Positions 58,022-64,000 of a stretch of 64,000 bases of DNA are shown in pieces. Below the pieces are notes generated by a model, which had not been told where the DNA came from, made no database searches, and saw nothing but the letters and a program-made list of their open reading frames with translations. Each line of letters opens with the position of its first letter. Position 1 is the stretch's first letter. Both the position numbers and the translations under genes were made by a program. Source of the stretch: Rossellomorea sp. SC111 (GTDB lineage: Bacteria; Bacillota; Bacilli; Bacillales; Bacillaceae_B); the NCBI RefSeq assembly GCF_024733565.1, contig NZ_JANIOC010000016.1, forward strand, positions 1-64,000. The letters run 5' to 3'.

Positions 58022-60187
58022 TTAATTGGGAATATTGATCTCTTTGTTCATCGGTTTACCCTTTCCCTGGTAGTTCCAAAACAGAACAAAGACGAATACC
58101 GCGAATCCGATGATGTCTGTCACCCAGCCGGGATAAATCAGGAGAAAGGCTGCAACTGCACTGATGAGACGCAGGTTGATAGGGAACTTTTTCTTGAAAT
58201 AGCCTTCAATGGCCACGGATAACAGAAATACGCCGATCACAGATGTCAGGGTGAGCGTGATGATGCTTGTAACCGTAGCATCGACCATCAGCATTTCATG
58301 GGAAAACACAAACATAAATGGAACGATGAACCCGGCTATGGCGAGCCTCATCGCCTGGAATCCGGTCTTCGTCGGATCACCGCCGCTGATTCCCGCTCCG
58401 GCAAAGGCCGCCAATGCGACAGGAGGCGTGATGTTCGCAAAGATACCAAAGTAGAACACAAACATATGAGCGACAAACACGGCCGTTTCCGTCGAACCGG
58501 CCATTTCACGGAACAGGGGCAATTGTAAAAGGATCGGTGCTGCCATCGTACTCGTAATGATGTAGGTCGGGATACTCGGCAGTCCCATGCCCAGCACGAT
58601 GGATGTCACCATCGTCAGCAATAACGTAATCACAAGCTGTAGGAGGGGGCTGTCGATCATTTCACCGATCCCGACTATGCTGTTGGCGAGTTCCAGGGCC
58701 ACTCCCGTTAGTGAAGCCACTCCTACCACAATCCCCACGGCACCACAGGCAACGGCGACAGGTATCGTCGTTTTCGCCCCTTCTTCCAATGCCTGAACAC
58801 AATCCTTTAATCCGATTTCTTCAGCTTCCAGGTTTCTGGATTTTCTGAACAGATTGATCAGTAGGGGAATCACCACAACCAACAGTAGTTCCCACCATCC
58901 GTTTTTCAACGGGGGAATCCCTTCACCGGATAGAAGACCATTCACTTGTGGTTGAAACACAAAGAATACCCCCAGCAGAGTCGATAAGGCCAGAACCTGC
59001 TTTGATCCTGAAATGATGATGGTGGCTAAAATGGACCAAAAGGCAGCGTAGAATGGCGTTTTTCCTGAGAATAATAAGTATAGAAGAATCACCATCGGAA
59101 TGATTAAATGGCCACGCTCTGCCAAAACGGCTTTCACGGATGGAAGGTCCGATTTTGGTACTCCATTCAATCCCCGCTTGGATGCTCTGAAGTGCACTTG
59201 AAGCAGGATTCCGATGTAGAATAAGAGGGCGGGGATGATCCCGGCCAAAATCACTTTTGTATAAGGGATATTAAGATTTTCAGCCATAATGAAGGCTGCG
59301 GCACCCATTATCGGCGGGAGGATCTGTCCACCCACACTGGCGGCTGATTCGACGGCTCCTGCAAATTCTTTCTTGTAGCCGATCTTTTTCATCAAGGGAA
59401 TGGTAAAGGCACCTGTCGTCACGACATTGGCAACGGCTGATCCGTTAATGGAGCCGAGAAACCCGCTGGCAATGACGGCAACTTTAGCGGGACCGCCTTT
59501 CGTATGACCAGCAACGGCCAAGGCAAGATCGTTAAATAATTTCCCCATTCCGGACCGGCTTAAGAACGCTCCGAACAGGATGAATAGAATGATGTAACTG
59601 GCAGATACACCAATCGCCGTACCTAGGATCCCTTCCGTAATATAGACAAGTTGTGAAATCATCTTTTTGGTCACGGTCAGCGTGATCTGCGAATTCAATT
59701 CAGGATAGATCGACAGTTTCACATAGAGACCGTAAAGCAAGAATCCGAGCGCCAGGAGGGTCAATCCCCACCCGGTCACACGTCTGGTCAGTTCCAGAAT
59801 CAGGACGATGACGAGGATCCCGACGTAGAAATCCATATCGTTGATCTGCCCGCCTGTACGGATGATCCGTTCTGCACTGAATAACATATAAATGCCGACG
59901 ATCAAGGATAATCCACTTAGGATATAGTCATAAAACGGAACCGATTGATCTTTCTTTTTACTAACAAAGGGGTATAGGATGAAGCCAATCGCCATCAGTC
60001 CATATAAGTGAATGCTTCGCTGTTTCACGTCCACCAATGCACCGGCATAGGACGTATATAAATGGAAGAGGGCAATCCCGGCTGCCAATACTAAAAGGAA
60101 TAGACCGATCGCCTTTGGGTATTTACTCCTCGTATTTCCTTCCCGGTCCAACTCTTCCACTGATGTATTCTTCTCGTTTTTCATCAT
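58022..60187 (-). CDS. TRAP transporter fused permease (DctQM)
   Basis: A 721-residue integral membrane protein with about 16-18 helices, fusing a small DctQ-like N-terminal part (IGLFLLVLAAGIALFHLYTS; FYVGILVIVLILELTRRVTGW) and the large DctM domain (GSINGSAVANVVTTGAFTIP; GGQILPPIMGAAAFIMAE; LGMGLPSIPTYIITSTMAAP; FAGAGISGGDPTKTGFQAMR). This is the 4TM/12TM fused permease of TAXI-type TRAP systems, secondary sodium-coupled importers. It works with the TAXI binding protein and the DUF1850 protein encoded just upstream. The substrate is likely a dicarboxylate or related acid, from the DcuS/CitA-type regulators at the cluster end; not proven. GAGGTG precedes ATG. Confidence 0.93.
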   Translation of the reverse strand: MMKNEKNTSVEELDREGNTRSKYPKAIGLFLLVLAAGIALFHLYTSYAGALVDVKQRSIHLYGLMAIGFILYPFVSKKKDQSVPFYDYILSGLSLIVGIYMLFSAERIIRTGGQINDMDFYVGILVIVLILELTRRVTGWGLTLLALGFLLYGLYVKLSIYPELNSQITLTVTKKMISQLVYITEGILGTAIGVSASYIILFILFGAFLSRSGMGKLFNDLALAVAGHTKGGPAKVAVIASGFLGSINGSAVANVVTTGAFTIPLMKKIGYKKEFAGAVESAASVGGQILPPIMGAAAFIMAENLNIPYTKVILAGIIPALLFYIGILLQVHFRASKRGLNGVPKSDLPSVKAVLAERGHLIIPMVILLYLLFSGKTPFYAAFWSILATIIISGSKQVLALSTLLGVFFVFQPQVNGLLSGEGIPPLKNGWWELLLVVVIPLLINLFRKSRNLEAEEIGLKDCVQALEEGAKTTIPVAVACGAVGIVVGVASLTGVALELANSIVGIGEMIDSPLLQLVITLLLTMVTSIVLGMGLPSIPTYIITSTMAAPILLQLPLFREMAGSTETAVFVAHMFVFYFGIFANITPPVALAAFAGAGISGGDPTKTGFQAMRLAIAGFIVPFMFVFSHEMLMVDATVTSIITLTLTSVIGVFLLSVAIEGYFKKKFPINLRLISAVAAFLLIYPGWVTDIIGFAVFVFVLFWNYQGKGKPMNKEINIPN

Positions 60188-60199
60188 AAGTCACCTCGC

Positions 60200-60673
60200 T
60201 TAATCTTTAACAATCAAATAAATTACTTTATACAGAGGGACGGACCTTACCGATAATTGATAGGACACTTGGGGATCAAGAGAAGTGGTCCGTCCGCTCT
60301 CTCGAATGCGATGATTCGTCTCCTTGCCTGTTTGAAAACGCAATGAGCTCCCGATCGTTTGATGGATGCCGGTCATATACACCCAGCCATCTTTTATATA
60401 CGTATCATCTCCTGCGTGATCAGGGACGCCTGCTCCAAACGTTTTGAACCGGGTTGAAGTCAGCAAAATGGTTTCATCCTGAATATGAAAGAATTCTTCC
60501 CAATCTTCTTTTTCAACAGAATGGGTCCAGCGTATGGAAACGTCTTTCTCTTCTAAAAAGGGCTGAACGATTATGTTTTGCTTTTCATCGGATAAGATCA
60601 TGGTGTTCATCGGGACGAAGGCGGAAAGGGCAAGAAGGAAAAGAATAAAGACTACCAGAATTCTTTTTTTCAT
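60200..60673 (-). CDS. DUF1850 membrane-anchored protein of TAXI-TRAP cluster
   Basis: A 157-residue protein with one N-terminal helix (KRILVVFILFLLALSAFVP) and an extracytoplasmic domain with the DUF1850 pattern (VSIRWTHSVEKEDWEEFFHI; STRFKTFGAGVPDHAGDD; HQTIGSSL). DUF1850 genes regularly lie between the TAXI binding protein and the fused permease, as here, and are thought to be auxiliary TRAP components. The C-terminus (SVRSVPLYKVIYLIVKD) is partly encoded by a copy of the dispersed GAGGGACGGACC element on the opposite strand. The ribosome binding site is weak, so translation may depend on the preceding gene. Confidence 0.85.
   Translation of the reverse strand: MKKRILVVFILFLLALSAFVPMNTMILSDEKQNIIVQPFLEEKDVSIRWTHSVEKEDWEEFFHIQDETILLTSTRFKTFGAGVPDHAGDDTYIKDGWVYMTGIHQTIGSSLRFQTGKETNHRIRESGRTTSLDPQVSYQLSVRSVPLYKVIYLIVKD
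60235..60295. repeat. dispersed element, two degenerate arms inside the DUF1850 gene (copies 10 and 11)
   Basis: GAGGGACGGACC (60235-60246) and GGTCCGTCC (60287-60295) are inverted arms about 40 bases apart, both within the 3' end of the DUF1850 reading frame. Confidence 0.8.
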
Positions 60674-60677
60674 AGAT

Positions 60678-60711
60678 AGAAAGAAGAGGGCACCAAGATT
60701 GATGCCCTTTC
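60678..60711 (-). terminator. intercistronic hairpin after TAXI gene
   Basis: On the minus strand AAGGGCATC / GGTGCCCTC with a short loop followed by TTCTTTCT, between the binding-protein and DUF1850 genes; probably a partial terminator. Confidence 0.7.
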
Positions 60712-60715
60712 TGTA

Positions 60716-61711
60716 TTATTCCAATAATCCTTTTTCTTCATAGAACTTTTTAGCCCCCGGATGAAGAGGAGCTATGAGGTCCTTCGCCATCTCGTCCCGG
60801 TCGACTTCCTTAAGGGGAGCCACTGCCACTGCATCCGTCCCTAAGTAATCATAGTAACGCTTTGTCAGGTCGTATACGGTGTCTTCACTTAGATCTTTTG
60901 ATACGATCAGCATATTTTGAATCCCGACGGTTTCCACTTTAGAATCCAGGTTGTATTTCGCTTCGTCACCTGAATCAATCGTGAACGTTTTGTAAAAAGG
61001 ATATTTCTCCATCAGCTTGTCAGCCAGATCTCCTTTGATTTCGACAAACGATACATCATTTTGCTGCATCAGGTCTGTAATATTACTGTTTGGTACTCCC
61101 GAAGTGAAGAAGGCAGCATCCAGGGTTCCGTTCTTCATTTCCTGCACGGAATCCGCATAGCCGGTGTGAGTCACTTTTTCAAGATCATCATACGTGAGGC
61201 CGGCAGCTTCCAATACCTTCTTTGCACTCTGCTCCACACCTGAACCTACCTGTCCGACACCGACTTTCTTACCCTTTAAATCTTCAATACTCTTAATTCC
61301 GCTATCAGACATCGCAACCACCTGCACCACGTTCTGGTACATGCCTGCCATAGCCTGAACATCTACTTTATTGCCTTCGAACTGTCCTTTTCCTTCAACG
61401 GCATCATATGCCACGTCACTCATGACGATGGCCATTTGATTTAAGCCGTCCGTGATGTTCTGGATATTGGCAACTGATGCGCCGGTTGATTCTACCGTTA
61501 CATTTCCGATGGAATCACTTTCTTCAAAAATTGGCTTTAACGATCCACCGATTGCATAATAAGCACCGGATGTTCCACCTGTCCCAAATACGACTGATTG
61601 GCTGGTAGAATCACCGCCGCCTGAATCGCCTCCACTTGCCCCATCACTGCCACAAGCAGCCAATAGGATGGAGACGATGGCTATCATTGAAATCCACTTT
61701 AATTTTTTCAT
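60716..61711 (-). CDS. TAXI-family TRAP binding lipoprotein
   Basis: A 331-residue TRAP binding protein of the TAXI type. A lipoprotein signal (IVSILLAACG) and a Ser/Gly-rich linker precede FGTGGTSGAYYAIGGSLKP, the hallmark TAXI opening; VESTGASVANIQNI, LKGKKVGVGQVGSGVE and HPGAKKFYEEKGL at the end are further features. It carries the ligand to the fused permease. AGGAGGAC precedes ATG. It heads the structural operon TAXI-DUF1850-DctQM-SDR, with a cre-like site upstream. Confidence 0.93.
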   Translation of the reverse strand: MKKLKWISMIAIVSILLAACGSDGASGGDSGGGDSTSQSVVFGTGGTSGAYYAIGGSLKPIFEESDSIGNVTVESTGASVANIQNITDGLNQMAIVMSDVAYDAVEGKGQFEGNKVDVQAMAGMYQNVVQVVAMSDSGIKSIEDLKGKKVGVGQVGSGVEQSAKKVLEAAGLTYDDLEKVTHTGYADSVQEMKNGTLDAAFFTSGVPNSNITDLMQQNDVSFVEIKGDLADKLMEKYPFYKTFTIDSGDEAKYNLDSKVETVGIQNMLIVSKDLSEDTVYDLTKRYYDYLGTDAVAVAPLKEVDRDEMAKDLIAPLHPGAKKFYEEKGLLE

Positions 61712-61744
61712 CGTTTCGTCCTCCTTTAGTTTACCTATTCAATA

Positions 61745-61758
61745 TGGTAACGCTTACA
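61745..61758. promoter_or_regulatory. cre site (CcpA) upstream of TRAP operon
   Basis: TGGTAACGCTTACA (minus strand TGTAAGCGTTACCA) matches the catabolite-responsive element consensus, 34 bases before the TAXI gene start, and would provide catabolite repression of the transporter. Confidence 0.7.
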
Positions 61759-61825
61759 TATTAAAATGAGAATATTTAGAACTTAAAGGACGTTTTGGTC
61801 TTTTCGGTCTTTTTGTTTGAACATA

Positions 61826-61862
61826 AAAATGGATAAGGCGCGAATGCCTTATCCATTTTTCC
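61826..61862 (-). terminator. terminator of the two-component operon
   Basis: On the minus strand ATGGATAAGGC / GCCTTATCCAT with a six-base loop followed by TTTTTATG. The stop codon of the response regulator lies inside the left arm. Confidence 0.88.
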
Positions 61863-62544
61863 ACTGATAGCGATTGACCGGTCTCCCGATCCCGCCATAC
61901 TCGATCAAGATCTGAACCTGGTCTGATTTCAGGAGGTAATCCAAGTATCTTCGGGCTGTGACCCTTGCAATCCCGATTCCTTCTGCCGTCTCTTCAGCGG
62001 AAAGGGGGGCGGATTGGTCGGATAGAAATTGAATGATTTGCTTAAGGGTTTGGGCGTTCAGCCCTTTCGGCAAATCCACACGAAGTTTGTCAGCTCCAGA
62101 AGCAGGATGTCCCCCTTGAAGCTGATCGATCTCAAGCTGTCCAATCATTCCTTCTCCTGATATTTGATGTTTAAAAGCCCGATATTTTTCGAGAGCCTGC
62201 TTCAACCGCTCAAACTTGAAAGGTTTTATAATGTAATCAACGACTCCCAACCTCATCATATCCCGGATGGTTCCTTTATCCTGTGCTGCAGATATGACGA
62301 TGACATCCACGTCCGTGCCCTGCTGTCGAAAAGCCTGTAAGGTTTCGATCCCGTTTTGTCTGGGCATGTAATTATCCAGGAGGACAAGATCAGGTTGAAA
62401 AGAAGAGACCTTTTCTGCACCTTCCTGTCCGTTTCCCGCAATGGCGCACACCGTAAATCCCGGTACCCGTTCAATGAACATCCGATTCACCTCTTGAACC
62501 ATCGGGTCATCTTCAATGAGCAGAACGTTAATTGGTTTCGTCAT
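61849..62544 (-). CDS. response regulator, CitT/DctR/DcuR type
   Basis: A 231-residue regulator. The receiver domain (residues 1-120) shows the acidic pair in IEDDPMVQEVNRMF, the phosphoacceptor aspartate in LVLLDNYMPRQNG and the conserved lysine in IIKPFKFERL. A linker and an atypical winged helix-turn-helix follow (APLSAEETAEGIGIARVTARRYLDYL), typical of CitB/DcuR-type regulators. ATG 62544 follows GGAGGG and overlaps the kinase gene by 17 bases. It probably activates the adjacent TRAP operon in response to an external carboxylic acid. Confidence 0.92.
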   Translation of the reverse strand: MTKPINVLLIEDDPMVQEVNRMFIERVPGFTVCAIAGNGQEGAEKVSSFQPDLVLLDNYMPRQNGIETLQAFRQQGTDVDVIVISAAQDKGTIRDMMRLGVVDYIIKPFKFERLKQALEKYRAFKHQISGEGMIGQLEIDQLQGGHPASGADKLRVDLPKGLNAQTLKQIIQFLSDQSAPLSAEETAEGIGIARVTARRYLDYLLKSDQVQILIEYGGIGRPVNRYQWKNG

Positions 62545-64000
62545 CTGTATTCCCTCCAATCATGGGAAAGGCAAGCTGAAATACTGTTCCTTCCCCTGGG
62601 GTTGATTTTACTTGTATATGGCCGTTCGATTTTTCCACGACACTGTGAATTAAGTGGAGTCCGAGCCCCGAACCGTCTTTTCCTTTGGTCGTGTATCCAC
62701 GTGTAAATAACTGAGGCATCTGTTCTTCTGAAATACCGATTCCATTGTCTTCTACCTCAATATGGAACGTATCTGGATCTTCTTTCAAATAGACGTGTAC
62801 GTACTTTGATTCTTCCGTGGTGTCCTTTAACGCATATAAACTATTTTCGATCAGGTTCCCTAAGAGGATGACAAAATCATGTTCATCCAGCAGGGAAGGA
62901 AGGGAGGTTAGATCACTATCGGAATCAATCTGAACCTCAATTCCCAGTTCCCGTCCACGCCTGATTTTACCCAACAAAAGACCCGTCAACCGATCAAGCT
63001 TGATTCGCTCGGCTAAGAACGCGGAGAGATCCTCCTCTTCCCGGGAAGATTGGAAAATATAATCCAGAGCCTTCTCATTCTCTTCAAGTTGAATCAGTCC
63101 CGCGACGGTATGTAATGCATTTTGATGTTCATGGTTTTGTACTCGTAATGCATCGACGAACTCCTTGACTCCCGTCAGTTCCTCTGCAAGCCTGGTCATC
63201 TCTGTTCGATCCTGGAACACGGCAACCGCCCCTACAATACTTTCATTTACCAAAATCGGAACCCTCGAACTTAGGATGATCCTGTTGTTTAATGTCATTT
63301 CTTCATGATAGACAGGTTCCCTCGTTCTCAGAACGTCTGGTAGATTAAAAGAAGGGAGGACTTCATCAATATACTTTCCGGCAGGATTATCCTTAATGAG
63401 TAATATTTCTTTCGCCTTTTCATTAAAAACGGTCAGTCTTTGTTGATTATCAATGGCGATGATTCCTTCATTCATGGCTTGGAATGTTGCGGTACGTTCC
63501 ACAAGAAGCCTGCCGATTTCATGTGGCTCAAGCTGAAAGGTGTCTTTCTTGATTTGTCCCGCTAACAACCAGGAACCCATCATGCCGAATAAAAGGGTGA
63601 TCGTTCCTATAATGATCAATTCATTCTTTAGATTGCTCATAATATCGAAGGTGGAAGGGAGCAGGATGGCTACAACGACCACACCGATTTGTTGATGTTC
63701 AGGATTCATGACAGGAACGAATCCCCTCACAGCCGTGCCGAGTTCACCTTTCGCCGTTGAGACGTAACTATGTTCCGCAAAGGCGGGGCCTTCATCCTTA
63801 CCGGCGGATATGGTGCCGAGCTGCTCTTCCGATGGATGGGAGTAGCGGATCCGATTCATATTGAGTACGACAATATAGTCCGATCCATTAACGGTGCGGA
63901 TGTTTTCCACCACCGGCTGAATTTCCTTCCATCCAAGGGAATCTTCCAGGTGGCTTTGAACGGTCGGTAGGTTGGCTACTGTCCTCGCCGTAATAAGGGC
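62528..64000 (-). CDS. sensor histidine kinase, DcuS/CitA type (5' end cut by window)
   Basis: The reading frame runs off the window; 490 codons are present, including 29 more at the N-terminal side than a start at 63913 would allow (ALITARTVANLPTVQ). It shows the end of an extracytoplasmic Cache/PDC sensor (VVENIRTVNGSDYIVVLNM; RGFVPVMNPEHQQIG), a transmembrane helix (ELIIIGTITLLFGMMGSWLLA), a PAS domain (AMNEGIIAIDNQQRLTVFNEKA), the SPOB-like phosphoacceptor helix with the histidine in NHEHQNALHTVAGLI and a HATPase domain (LIENSLYAL; EDNGIGISEEQMPQLF; GSGLGLHLIHSVV). Together with the downstream regulator it senses di- or tricarboxylates in known systems. Confidence 0.93.
   Translation of the reverse strand, partial: ALITARTVANLPTVQSHLEDSLGWKEIQPVVENIRTVNGSDYIVVLNMNRIRYSHPSEEQLGTISAGKDEGPAFAEHSYVSTAKGELGTAVRGFVPVMNPEHQQIGVVVVAILLPSTFDIMSNLKNELIIIGTITLLFGMMGSWLLAGQIKKDTFQLEPHEIGRLLVERTATFQAMNEGIIAIDNQQRLTVFNEKAKEILLIKDNPAGKYIDEVLPSFNLPDVLRTREPVYHEEMTLNNRIILSSRVPILVNESIVGAVAVFQDRTEMTRLAEELTGVKEFVDALRVQNHEHQNALHTVAGLIQLEENEKALDYIFQSSREEEDLSAFLAERIKLDRLTGLLLGKIRRGRELGIEVQIDSDSDLTSLPSLLDEHDFVILLGNLIENSLYALKDTTEESKYVHVYLKEDPDTFHIEVEDNGIGISEEQMPQLFTRGYTTKGKDGSGLGLHLIHSVVEKSNGHIQVKSTPGEGTVFQLAFPMIGGNTDDETN

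Noticed and set aside
1-64000. CRISPR arrays, insertion sequences, prophage genes or tRNA genes
   Set aside because: No regularly spaced direct repeats, transposase or phage structural genes, and no cloverleaf-forming tRNA sequence with TTCRANYC was recognised anywhere in the window.

Overview
This is a chromosomal segment of a low-to-mid GC, endospore-forming member of the Bacillaceae (Bacillus sensu lato; a marine or soil lineage such as Rossellomorea would fit, but genus cannot be fixed from the sequence alone). The basis is strong AGGAGG-type ribosome binding sites, frequent TTG/GTG starts, ComK, SipW/TasA, a PbpC-type PBP3, GtaB/Ugd, a SAM-I riboswitch before metNIQ, CcpA cre-like sites, and copies of intergenic palindromic repeats that I recall from other Bacillaceae. 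No prophage, CRISPR array or insertion sequence was seen.

Layout. 1-5.5 kb: the end of an rRNA operon (3' half of 5S, with an atypical sequence in front) and its terminator, a degenerate tyrosine recombinase, a frameshifted zinc-ribbon gene, an SGNH-like exported protein, several very small genes, an LPxTG-anchored TasA-like protein, a DUF5658 membrane protein and a ComK-family protein. 5.7-9.5 kb: a large palindromic repeat and the murQ-murP-mupG operon for MurNAc / cell-wall-sugar recovery. 9.6-13 kb: an orphan sporulation-type histidine kinase, then ugd and gtaB on the minus strand. 13.3-17.1 kb: a thermolysin-type protease and the DUF4047-sipW-tasA matrix-fibre operon. 17.2-21.6 kb: a PAS-GGDEF-EAL protein, an XRE-TPR regulator and a Sco copper chaperone. 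21.7-24.3 kb: a sulfonate/nitrate-type ABC importer. 24.5-30 kb: glutamate dehydrogenase, a TetR-YhgE pair and a DUF1659-DUF2922 pair.

30-42.3 kb: a carbohydrate island. A GH94 phosphorylase resembling 1,2-beta-oligoglucan phosphorylase and a GH3 beta-glucosidase are divergent from an ABC importer (binding protein plus two permeases). The divergent region carries two sigma-A promoters, each followed by an identical GAAACGTTTC operator. A GH13 alpha-glucosidase and a LacI regulator follow, separated from the importer by a second copy of the large repeat. This gene set parallels the Listeria 1,2-beta-glucan utilisation locus.

42.4-64 kb: SAM-I riboswitch and metNIQ; a HEAT/SEC-C protein and a VanZ-like protein; a giant 1752-residue secreted nuclease/nucleotidase with a tandemly duplicated 5'-nucleotidase module behind PhoP-box-like repeats and a cre-like site; trhO; pbpC; two SDR-type proteins; and a TAXI-type TRAP transporter with DUF1850 and a DcuS/CitA-type two-component system. 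The sensor kinase is cut by the window end. A dispersed 14-bp element (GAGGGACGGACCTC) recurs at gene ends across the whole window, forms hairpins, and in two cases supplies coding sequence for protein C-termini.
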